From Canna indica (lineage: Eukaryota; Streptophyta; Magnoliopsida; Zingiberales; Cannaceae), in assembly GCA_034359265.1 (NCBI GenBank), contig CP136891.1:46554001-46618000 (forward strand): a DNA stretch of 64,000 nucleotides, given 5' to 3'. The position numbers were made by a program, and so were the translations under genes. Shown here in pieces: positions 21,183 to 30,541 of the stretch; positions within the stretch are counted from its first letter, which is position 1; each line of letters begins with the position of its first letter. A model generated the notes under the pieces. The model made no database searches. It saw nothing but the letters and a program-made list of their open reading frames with translations, and had not been told where the DNA came from.

Positions 21183-22833
21183 TGTTGGGTGAAATGATCA
21201 CACTAGGGGGATGAATAGTGTGTTATCTAATTAATTAGCATAAATTCGATTTTACTCGTTTATCAAATAGTTTAGGCACATTGCAATTTTACGATTTAAA
21301 TGTGGAAACAAGATAAACTAATTAAGCACAAACAACAATAGATAACAATGCTAACACACAAATTTATAGTGGTTCGGCCCCAATGCCTACTCCACTACCT
21401 AAGCACCTCGCTTAGGATTTCCAAACTAGATTTACTAGATTAATTTTTGTTTCCCTTACAATGAGGACTTTGACTCGAAGAGTCGCACTCTCGACCTAAG
21501 ACACTTCTACACCCGGAAGTCTCTGTCTTCTACCGAGAGCACTCTTCCACCTCAACCTAAGGGATACCTCAACTAATCCTAGTAAAACTAGGTTTACACA
21601 AGTGGCTTTACACCTTCACAGTAAGATAACCACTTCCATACAAGACCTAACAACCTAGGTCTTACTCAAACTCAAATCCAAAATAAACACGTTCAAATAA
21701 TAGTAAAGATTACAATGAAAAGAGCTTAGAAATGAAACAAAAAATCAATGCTCTTTTCCAGGCCTTCAACACCTTCAACTCGCCAAGACGAAGAGCTCGG
21801 ATTAAATCCCGAGTTGAGACAGAGTGTGCGCTCGAAGCAGATTTTGACAGAAGATTAGGGCGCACTTCAATCAATCTTTAGAAGGCTCAAAACTTCCTTT
21901 AGAATGCTCAATAATTTCTATATCAGTGAGAGAAGAGGAGTAAATGAGTTAGACGAGGTATATTTATACCTCTCAAAGAAATGACAGCTCAACTGGTAGA
22001 AAACTATCTGTTACAACCGCTCGGTCGATTGGCCGGTCGACCGACCGATCGACCGATCGACCGCTCAAGCGATCGCTGCCTCAATGTCTCTGTGCGGTCG
22101 ACCAACGGGTCGACCGCCAGACGCAATTCCTGCGTTCCGCAATTCGGTCAACCGATCGGTCGACCGACGCAAGTTGCGGCTTCAGCGATCTGTAGTCTGA
22201 TCAACCGACGAAGCTGTTGTCAATCTTTGGCCTCAGTCGATCGATCGCCCGATCGACCGAAGTAGCTACTGCTGCTTTTTACCTTCGGTCAATCGACCGC
22301 CCGATCAACCGACGTAGCCTTTATGTGATTTCTTCCCTATCTTCGATTGATCGAATGGCTACTGCCATTTTTTTGCGACATTCGGTCGATCGTCCGGTCG
22401 ACCGACAAGGCTACTGTCATTTTTCTAACTACAGGTTGACTGAGAAGGCTACTGCCATTTTTCTAACTACATTCGGTCGACCTCCCGGTCGACCGAACCT
22501 TGGTTGAAATTGATTTCTTCAACCTTTTTCTTGCGCGCTTCATTTTCGGGTTCCGGCCTTCAACGTGCAACATCTTGGATAGCTTTCCATGTGATCTTTG
22601 GACTCGTCCAATACGTCTTTGGTGCACACGTTGATCTTCGAGAAATTCCACGACGAACCCGAGCGCAACGACAATGTCCGTTCGATTTTTTGATTTTTTC
22701 TGATATTTCCGATCGAGGACATCAAACACTAACCAAAATGGAACCTGAAAGATTTTCTCAGTAAAATATTAGTTTCATGTTTGTTATCATCAAAACCGAG
22801 ATTAAGACCAAGGTTGGAAACTTTAAGCCAACA
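21183..22833. repeat. Putative solo LTR, 1.65 kb
   Basis: The segment starts TGTTGGGTGAAATG and ends TTTAAGCCAACA, so it has inverted TGTTGG/CCAACA termini as LTRs do. The flanks atatc and atata match at 4 of 5 positions. There is no primer-binding site or coding region, so it is best read as a solo LTR of a long-LTR element or a relic of one. It sits precisely between a Helitron 3' end (21174) and a sequence resembling a Helitron 5' end (22834 onward). Short ORFs inside it are shadows of its repeats. Confidence 0.55.
22014..22505. repeat. CGGTCGACCG-rich degenerate minisatellite within the solo LTR
   Basis: About half a kilobase of recurring palindromic motifs (cggtcgaccg, cgatcgaccg) is interleaved with repeated spacers such as aaggctactgccatttttctaac. 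The composition is far GC-richer than the flanks. All frames are open over short stretches because of the repeat, which accounts for the arginine-rich ORFs here. Confidence 0.75.
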
Positions 22834-22955
22834 ATATATATATATATATAAAAGCAAGATTCAAAAGTGCCACGTGACACTTTCACAATCCATTATTGTT
22901 GACTTGGCAATTTTATCATCACCCATGTGCCCGCCAGTATCGTACGTGTAACCGA
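22834..22955 (+). other. Helitron 5'-end-like sequence
   Basis: The sequence tatatatataaaagcaagattc followed by gtgccacgtgacac resembles the start of Helitron B at 6412 (tatataaaaaagaaagc, then gccaagtggca). In both places this sequence follows a CTAGT terminus. It may mark the left end of a Helitron that carries the pectinesterase fragment; no matching 3' end is proven. Confidence 0.4.
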
Positions 22956-22959
22956 GGAC

Positions 22960-23095
22960 TTGGGTTGTCTCCTTGCACACCCTCGACAGCAGCAGGTGAA
23001 AGGCCAGACCGTCATCATAGGATCAAAGTGGGGAGGAAGAAGACGAACCTAATGTTCATTGGCGACGTCAAAGGCCAGACCGTGACCATCATCAT
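22960..23095 (+). pseudogene. Pectinesterase fragment, part 1 (split by copia A)
   Basis: In one frame the segment reads VGRKKTNLMFIGDVKGQTV (up to 23088), the conserved entry into the catalytic domain of plant pectin methylesterases (family usually NLMFIGDGKGKTV). Just upstream the short string VKGQTVIIGSK appears in another frame, so the KGQTV codons are locally duplicated (aaaggccagaccgt at about 22998 and 23071). The sequence breaks at the copia A 5' LTR and resumes at 37944. The enzyme de-esterifies cell-wall homogalacturonan; this copy lacks most of the domain and cannot be active. Confidence 0.7.
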
Positions 23096-23441
23096 TGTTG
23101 AAGAATGATTCAAAGTTAGTGGTGGAATTTATCTCCCTATATATATTTTTGGGAGTGCTAAACATGGATGCTAATCTATGTAGTGGGTTTAATGAGTTTA
23201 TGGATGTAGTGTGTTTGAAGTAATTAGTAGGCTTAGTGAGTTTAGTGTTTATCTTAAAATGGTTTTAGTGGTTGTAGTTGCATTAGTTGCAGTTGTGCAT
23301 GTCATGTTTTTCATTATAAGCCTATAAATAGACATATTTGCTTTGTTTCTAATCATCAAAAACATTCCAAATTCTTTTTCTACAACCTATGTTCTTACCT
23401 TTACCTTAATTATTGTGTGTGTTTCTCCTCTATCTTCTACA
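23096..23441 (+). repeat. 5' LTR of copia A
   Basis: 346 bp, TG...CA bounded, with a TATA-like motif (cctataaatag, about 23325) suited to LTR transcription. It is clearly homologous to 37597-37943, with scattered substitutions and small indels. Confidence 0.9.
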
Positions 23442-23445
23442 AATT

Positions 23446-23457
23446 TAGTATCAGAGC
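23446..23457 (+). other. Primer-binding site of copia A
   Basis: TAGTATCAGAGC differs by one base from TGGTATCAGAGC, the complement of the initiator methionine tRNA 3' end used by many plant LTR elements. It lies 4 bp after the 5' LTR. Confidence 0.8.
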
Positions 23458-23489
23458 CTTCTTGAGAAAGTGAGTAGAGAGAGAAACCA

Positions 23490-24671
23490 ATGGGAAGTAA
23501 CGACAATGCAATGAGTGCAACACAACCGCTCATCCCTATTTTTAAAGGAGAAGACTACGAGTTTTGGAGTATCTGGATGTAAACTCTACTCAAATCTCAA
23601 GATCTTTGGGACTTGGTAGAATAAGGCTATGAAGATATTGATGAAGAAATCAAATTGAAGGAGAACAAGAAGAAAGACTCTAAGGCGTTGGTGATTATTC
23701 AGCAAGCTGTCCATGATAGCATCTTCTCATGAATTGCAACAGCAGCCACGTCAAAAAAGGCTTGGTCAATTTTGCAGAAGGAGTTTCAAAAGCGATCGTG
23801 GTAAGATTGCAATCACTTCGACATGAGTTTGAAACCTTGTATATGAAAAGTGGAGAATCAATTGTTGATTTTTTGTCTCGGGCAATGGCAATAGTCAGTC
23901 AAATGCGGTCCTACGGCAAAAAGATTTCTGATGAAACAGTTGTAGCAAAGGTATTGAGAAGCTTAACTCCAAAATTTGATCATGTAGCTGCTACTATAGA
24001 AGAATCTAAGGACTTGTCAATTTTCTCATTTGATGAACTAATGATGTCTTTGCAAACACATGAGGCAAGAATTAATCGATCACTTGAAAAGAATAAAGAA
24101 AAAACATTTCAAGTGAAGGAAGCATGCATTAAAACAAAAAGAAAGTGACAACTCAACAAGCAGGGGCCGTGGAAGAGGAGGACTCCGCAGTCGAGGTCGT
24201 TGTTATGGAAGAGGAAGATGTCGCTTTGATGGGCAATGACAGTCAGGTGAGCAAAGAAATAACAAGAGTGACATTCAATGTTATCATTGTAAGAAGTATG
24301 GTCATATAAAAATCGATTGTTGGTACAAAGATCAACATGTGAATTATGCAACCGAAGATGGAGAAGAAAGTAGTAAGCTTTTAATGACTCATTTTGATAC
24401 TAACAATAAGTCAAACAATGCGTGGTTTGTAGATAGCGGTTGTTTGAATCATATGACATGGATGAAATCTCTATTTAAGGAGCTTGATGAAACATAGAAG
24501 TTGAAAATGCAGCTTGGGAATGGCAAAGAAATGCAAGTTGAAGGGAAAGGAACAGTCGACGTTGAAACTACTCATGGTAAAGTAAAGCTCTTGCATAATG
24601 TTCAATTTGTACCAGATTTGGGACATAATTTGTTAAGTGTTGGGCAATTAATGGTTGTTGGATATTCAATC
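23490..24671 (+). pseudogene. Copia A gag and protease (broken)
   Basis: The ATG at 23490 follows the PBS. The gag region belongs to the UBN2/copia gag family (LRHEFETLYMKSGESIVDFL, KVLRSLTPKFDHVAATIEES; 23820-24010). A CCHC knuckle CYHCKKYGHIKIDCW is at about 24285-24328. The aspartic protease signature AWFVDSGCLNHMT is at about 24421-24459. Stops after FWSIWM (about 23580) and in the Q/E-rich hinge, plus frameshifts, break the frame. The coding sequence stops at the copia B insertion and continues at 34852. Confidence 0.85.
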
Positions 24672-26062
24672 TGAAAGGAATAGTGCCCTTGAGCCAATCA
24701 CATGTCGATGTGTTTAGGGACTATTCAAGGGTAATCAACTTAATAAGATAACCTTTTCATCAATATGCTGTATCTTTATTCATAAAGATTGCGACGAACC
24801 GCATGAACCCGGGCAACTGATTCCGAGGCTATGATGAGTACATGCCAGTGAGACTTGGAATTCAGATGCCTATGTTCTAAATGTTCCTAGTCGTAGGATC
24901 ATCAATTAGGGGATCGATGATTTCAGATAAACTAGTGCACTTGGTACATGCCCTATACGATAAGGGGTAGCTGATCTCATAGTGACCTAAGTCGTCATTA
25001 ATGTACAAGTCTAGATGCTCATTAGGGAATGAGTTCACTGAACGAACCTGCATGAGGAACACAAAATGGAATCCTTACATGAGTGTCAATAGGATGTTCC
25101 TCGGGTGATAGTAGGTGCAAGCAGTCCTTGGACCTAAGGTTGTCATGATTACCTTGTGAGTGACGACCCATTGTCTTGGTTCTATCCCTATATGGCCCTC
25201 AGCGTCATGTGCCGAGTATTACTGGGCATGGGAAAGTATTCATGAAAGTAGGTGAGCAACCAACATGGAATCGATTACTCCTAGTGAGAGGAGATAATGT
25301 CCTATGTGTCCCTGCAAATGTCGACTCGAGAATCTTTGGCCAAAGAAGACATGAAAGTCAGGAAGATATTTTTGATGTTTCATTATTGAGATGACATCTT
25401 GGCGGGTGGAATACATATGAATCGATATTAGGGTTTGATACTTCTTTCATACCCTAGCCGACTTCGGGATGTTGTAACCGAGGGACTTAGTTGCATGGTA
25501 ACTAATCGCAGAAGGGCATTCGATCCCCTGTAGATGGAATCTCACACTATCCGGGTAGTCATGACATGTTGCTAGATGTCAATCTTGACTTGTGAGTGAA
25601 GTCTCTCACGACCACACTAAAGGGGTTTTAGTGGTGGCTCGTAAGATTTGAATAGAAGTCGTTCTATCGGATGCAACTCTCCGTTATGCACAAGTCACTA
25701 CTGGCTTAGTGTGGGGCCCAATGGGTCACACACAACAGTCTAACCTCATAACAGACCTTATGAGATAAAGTTTGTATGTGACACTATATGTCTACTAATA
25801 TGGACATGCTGTAACACGATCATGGATCTTGTTTACGGACATGATAGGAAAGATGTTTCCTATAGGAATAAATACACGAGAAAGGAGTTCATCGATAACC
25901 CTAATTTGTAGGGCATCCCTAAATTGTAGGGATTGGCACATAATAAATCATAATCAATAAGAATTTAATTTATAGAGATAATTTAAAGTTTATATTTAGT
26001 TGGATTTAATTAATTTCAAATTAATTATAAATCCATTAAATATAAATTATTATTAGTTGGGC
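24672..26062 (+). repeat. 5' LTR of copia B, 3'-truncated
   Basis: It starts TGAAAGGAATAGTG and runs parallel to 32715-34105 (shared landmarks include tcgactcg, gggttttagtggtggctcgt and attaaatataaattattatt). Homology ends at about 26062; the last 0.75 kb of the LTR, present in the 3' copy, is missing. Confidence 0.85.
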
Positions 26063-26099
26063 GTAAGCATGGCTAAGGGGCTAAGTCAGGACTTAGCAC

Positions 26100-27012
26100 T
26101 CCAATCCCTCTTGGATTCGTTTTCATAGTTTGATGATAAGTTCTACATAAACAAGCAGGATGACTCGCTTCCCGAAGACTACTGAGTCCCACCTTATGAA
26201 GGATAATGACACAGTTTCATTAGTTAGAGATACCTTTGAGGCAAATTTATACTCTATTGAGAACAGAGTAAAAATAAAGCTGTGAAACCTTTGATTAATA
26301 TCAAGAAGAATGAGAAAGTTGTTCCCAATTGCACCTACTACCATTATGGTAAATATGGCCACTGGAAGCGCAACTACAAGTAGAATTTTGTAGAGATGAG
26401 ACTGAATATGGTTTTTTTTATAAAAACTACCGCTTTATGTGCGCACATTATAAGAATATTTCGTCATTGACTCTATTGAGTATTTCATACCAATTATCAT
26501 CTACAAGATATTGCAGGATAAGAGAAAAAGTAGAAGATTTGACAAAAGGCAACTACGACCTTCGGGTAGGCAATGGCGTAAGAGTTGCAGCCTTAGATGT
26601 AGAAACCTATTGTATAAGTCTTCTATTCGACAAGACCGTTGATATTGATTTGATCCGATGTTAACAAAAGAACATCCTTTCCTTTGTTCTCTGAACAAGG
26701 TTGTGAAAAGTTCTTTAATAGACAATAGTTTCCACATGAACCATTATGATGAGTTATATGTGACTGGACCAATTTAAATTTGTTCAATGGTTTTTGAAGT
26801 TAATGATAAATATTTTTGAACAAACGCACAAAGAGATAAAATTAACCTCACCTATTTCTGAGTTTTATGACTTTGGGCGATTATGAATAATAGTCAGAAC
26901 TTGAGATGTGTGTCTCAAGGAGATTCTGATCGAGTCTCTGTTCACCAGACCTCGCGAAAGGCTCGATGAGTTGATTAGAATTGACCTACATAGGTGTATG
27001 CAGACCGATAAC
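26100..27012 (+). pseudogene. Copia B gag end, protease and pre-integrase remnants
   Basis: Recognisable pieces are a knuckle-like string YHYGKYGHWKRNYK (about 26340-26382; one cysteine replaced by tyrosine), then LTKGNYDLRVGNGVRVAALD (about 26540-26600), a conserved block downstream of the copia protease. A degenerate GAG-pre-integrase stretch with SERLDELIRIDLHRC (about 26955-27000) follows. Multiple stops are present. The sequence is interrupted at 27012 by the CACTA B terminus. Confidence 0.75.
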
Positions 27013-27370
27013 CACTACTAGAAAAATGGGCATCAGCAACGGCCGCGCCGTTGCAATAGAGCCGTGACAGAAAGTCGCGTTGCTGATAACTTAGCAACGG
27101 ATCAGCAACGGCCGCTCGGGCCGTCGCTCAAAACATTATCAGCAACGACTGCTCGGGTCGTCGCTAAAAATATTATCAGCGACGGTTTTGCCACAGACCC
27201 GGAGTCGTTGCTGATAACATTAATAGCAACGGCCACGAGTCCGTAGCAACGCCGTTAGTAAAACCTCGTCGCTAAACCGTTGCTGTAGGTCATCAGCAAC
27301 GACTTTCGATACACTTTTAGCAACGGCTTTCCCACGGACGGCCGTGGGAAAGCCGTTGCTGATGATGTAC
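27013..27370. repeat. CACTA B left terminal and subterminal repeats
   Basis: The CACTA terminus is followed by more than ten direct and inverted copies of atcagcaacgg-like units. The block ends with an inverted pair around tttcccacggacggccgtgggaaa (about 27327-27350). These are presumed TnpA-binding sites by analogy with En/Spm. Confidence 0.85.
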
Positions 27371-27685
27371 ACCTGCAAACAGAAAAATTTAAAATTTAAA
27401 ATTTCCATTGATACATTGATACATTATCTGATACATAACTCACACACCCATACCCTCATACACACATTCATTCACACATCACAAACACCTCATACACACA
27501 TTCATTCACACATCACAAACACACCAAGATATACATCAAAACAATTATATTTATATTGATAATTATCCACGATAGTATAAAAACAATTCAAATGCAAAAT
27601 TGAAGTATCAATATCCAAACAAAATAAATTAAACAAGTTTAATATCTCAGTAACAAGTTCAATATCCAAACAAAAAATCTCACGA

Positions 27686-29200
27686 TCACGATGGAGGATG
27701 GTCTGAATCATATGGCGGGGTCTGAAGTGCTTGAGTGTACACCGGCGTGGACTGACTCGAGGACGATGGATTAGATGATGTCGAAGAGATGCCTGCTTCG
27801 GGATGACCTGACATGTTGCGTAGCATAGCATGCATCTCCTCCATCATCTGAGTCTGACGCGCGACCGTCTCCTCTAGAGTCCTTATTCTGCTACTATGAT
27901 CATAACTGGATCTAGAGGTGGACGGCCGCTCACCAGCGACCGGAGGGGTCGGTGCCCCAAGTGGCCCTAGCACGGCTCACGCATGACCACTATCTGCGAA
28001 GCCATATACGCGGCCATGGTCCCAGCCACCTGCGGCCTCGACCCATGATGTTGCGTCAAAGTCCTCGGGGGTACCCCCGCGCTGCACCACCGTCTGGCTG
28101 TAGGTCTCCTACTCGAGTTTGATTTTTTGTTTAATATTTATCATAAAACTTAAATTATAAATATATAATGAATAATTTAAACAAATATATAATTACCATA
28201 ATGTATGCAGCGCGGTTGTCGATGTACTCCCCCATCCCATGTGCTCGACGGTGAGTCCGCTCAAACACCGCCATCGGGGAGGGTCGCTGAACACTCTCGT
28301 CATCCGACACCGTCGTCTACATTTACAAAACAAATACATTAATTAGTACACATAATAACAAATAAAATATATAATTAAAAGATATACTTACCATACGGTT
28401 TGCGTGCACTGCAAATGCAACAGAGCCGCCGGTGTGACGCGCTGCTCCCCCCGACAAGCGATTTCTAGCCGCATTCCGAGAAACCTCCTGCCATCGATCC
28501 GTCGACCATATCCCCACGAGCTGGTCCCATATATCCGGAGTAATCCAACCGGGGCCGTATCCCCGAGTCTCCGCGATGTTAGTGGTCCCAGCTCGGGCCA
28601 TCGCTTGGGACCGAGCCTGCCCCAGCTGCCCGTTGTACCTTGCCCGGGAAATAGCCTCCCAGGCAGCGTAAATGAAGGGCCTCTGGTCCTCGGCCCATGT
28701 ATAGCGAGCCTGCAAAATAATAATATCAGTACCAATATTAATATATCATCATGCATGTAAAAAATAATAATAATATGTGCCTCAAACTCGCGCCATAACA
28801 TGTCGACGTGCTCGCTAGGCACGTGAGACCACGTAGGCCATGCCCCGTGCATGTATCGTCGAATAGTAGAAGAAATGCTCCTCAGCACTTCTTCTTGCTC
28901 GAACCTGCACAACAAAAATAAATTTTAATATTATATTATAATATAATGAATTTGTAATGATTCATAATTCATGATATATTACCGCTCCCCAATCACGCTA
29001 ATCAATCTACGTGACTATGTGGCTGGTGGAGGCTGCCACCTGTTCGGCCCGCGTGGCCGCCTGCGTCTGGATGTACTAGCCTCGGCAGTATCATCCTCAT
29101 GAGGATCAGTAACAGGAGGATCAGCAGCATGAGTAAGTGCTGGAGTCTCACCGATCGGAGACTCCGAAGCTCTCCTGCGTCGATAACCACGACCAGACAT
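27686..29200 (-). pseudogene. TnpA-like CACTA protein (Transposase_24 type), five exons, two stops
   Basis: The minus-strand gene starts with MSGRGYRRRRASESPIGE at 29200. Inferred exons are about 29200-28984, 28905-28783, 28710-28392, 28320-28198 and 28115-27686, with GT/AG-like intron borders. The exon 3 block GPGWITPDIWDQLVGIWST with NRLSGGAARHTGGSVAF is the hallmark of the plant Transposase_24 family. Exon 4 has MAVFERTHRRAHGMGEYIDN, and exon 5 has a short coiled-coil-like stretch (RIRTLEETVARQTQMMEEMH) and a serine-rich tail. TnpA proteins bind subterminal repeats and assist the transposase. In-frame stops lie at the end of exon 1 (29015-29017) and in exon 5 (about 27973). Otherwise it is nearly intact, which suggests recent decay. 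Confidence 0.82.
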
Positions 29201-29217
29201 ATCTGTCGAACAGACAT

Positions 29218-29242
29218 ATACGCATATCATCTGGGCGCGTAT
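29218..29242 (-). other. Stem-loop in CACTA B leader (loop conserved with CACTA A)
   Basis: ATACGC (29218-29223) and GCGTAT (29237-29242) pair around the loop ATATCATCTGGGC, the identical loop found at 1824-1836 in CACTA A. The third and sixth pairs from the loop are C-G and A-T here against T-A and G-C in CACTA A, so both substitutions preserve pairing. The hairpin lies about 20 bp upstream of the transposase start. Confidence 0.7.
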
Positions 29243-29532
29243 CGGAGAACAAGAGAGATGTCGCCAAAATTTAGAATAATTAGTTAACAGTTAAAATAAA
29301 AACGTAAGTGCAGTACAAATAACTATATTCCCAAATTGTCCAATCAGGGATAATTCAAGAATTGTACGTCGTATAAAAGATCATCTACTTCTTTTACACG
29401 AACATACAATCCCCGAACGGATCTAAGGTTTTGCTAAATCATATCCGACTCGTCGATGCGTACGTGAAACATATCAACTCGTCGGATGGATGATTATTTT
29501 CTGAATGTTTCGAGACAGTTCGAGTCCATATT

Positions 29533-29790
29533 GGACGATTTCGGCGTGCGTCCGAAGTGGACGATTCCGGCGTGCGTCCGAAGTGGATGATTCCGGCGCG
29601 CGTCCGAAGTGGACGATTCCGGCGCGAGTCCGAAGTGGACGATTCCGGCGCGCGTCCGAAGTGGACGATTCCGGCGCGAGTCCGAATTGGACGATTCCGG
29701 CGCGCGTCCGAAGTGGACGATTCCGGCGCGCGTTCGAAGTGGACAAACCGGCGCGCGTCCGAAGTGGACGATTCCGGCGCGCGTCCGAAA
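29533..29790. repeat. 26-bp minisatellite in CACTA B (about ten copies)
   Basis: Tandem units of 26 bp, each containing gacgattccggcgcgcgtcc and gaagtg, are nearly identical; variants differ mostly as gcgtgcg, gcgcgcg or gcgcgag. The unit is not a multiple of three, so all three forward frames read through it and give arginine-rich ORFs that are not genes. It lies in the 5' leader of the TnpA-like gene. Confidence 0.92.
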
Positions 29791-30239
29791 TTAATCTAAA
29801 CCCTAATAATTAATCTAACAAATTAAACAATTAATCTAAACAATTAATTAACAATTATAAAACAATTAATTAACAATTATAAAACAATATAATATATATA
29901 TATATATATAATTATAAATTCCGGCGCCGGAGTCCACCCTCCGGCGCCGGCGTACAGTGGCCGGAAACACTGTTCGACCACTGTACAAGGTCCGGCGGCG
30001 GCCATCGGCCGGCCGTCGCCGGCCAAAACCCTAGAAATAGGGTTTCGGTCGGATTGATTCCCGCTGGCCGCAACGGGAAGAGACGGCCGGCCGGCGATGC
30101 ATACCTGAACAAGTCGGCAGCAGCGGGAGGAGGAAGAGGCGTCGTCGACGTCGTCAGCGTCGGCAGCGGCGGCGAGAGGCGAGAGCAGCAGCGGCGGCGG
30201 CAGCAGCGGGAGGAAGAAGGGTCGGGCGCGACCGGTGCC

Positions 30240-30541
30240 CTATATAAACTTATCAGCAACGGCTCACTCGCCCGTTAGAAAGCCGTTGCTGATAAGTTAT
30301 CATCAGCAACGGCTCACTTGTCCGTTAGAACGCCGTTGCTGATAATTAAAATATCAGCAACGACTCGCCTTTCCGTCAGAAAGCCGTTGCTGATAATTAA
30401 AATAATCAGCAACAGCTCGGGTGTCCGTTAGAACGCCGTTGCAGATACAAATATCTGCAATGGCTCGAGCGGCCGTAAGAACGCCATTGCAAATAGCAAC
30501 GGCTTGAGCGGCCGTTGCTGAAGACCAAGTTTCTAGTAGTG
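30240..30541. repeat. CACTA B right terminal and subterminal repeats
   Basis: The tandem organisation is regular: atcagcaacggctc...gccgttgctgata units recur every 58-60 bp from about 30249 to 30420. Each is a short hairpin-forming inverted pair. They are followed by degenerate copies and the tagtagtg end. The structure differs from the left end in its periodicity. Confidence 0.85.

Larger units (their letters stand above)
27013..30541 (-). mobile_element. CACTA (En/Spm) element B, complete, TnpA-only
   Basis: Termini are CACTACTAGAAAAATGGGC (27013) and, on the other strand, CACTACTAGAAACTTGG (30541). The flanking duplication AAC is exact (27010-27012 and 30542-30544). Both ends carry dense ATCAGCAACGG/CCGTTGCTGAT subterminal repeats. 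The single gene, on the minus strand, encodes a TnpA/Transposase_24-type protein; there is no room for a tnp2 (TnpD) gene. The element is therefore non-autonomous, or derived by loss of tnp2. Confidence 0.93.

Noticed and set aside
21981..22507. ORFs rich in GRPTDRPIDR-like repeats
   Set aside because: Translation of a palindromic minisatellite in a solo LTR; no conserved domain.
29533..29790. CRISPR-like array
   Set aside because: Units are directly adjacent with no unique spacers, in a eukaryotic transposon.
29474..29813. Several overlapping arginine-rich ORFs on both strands
   Set aside because: They arise from the 26-bp minisatellite, which reads open in all frames because of its composition; there is no start context or family match.
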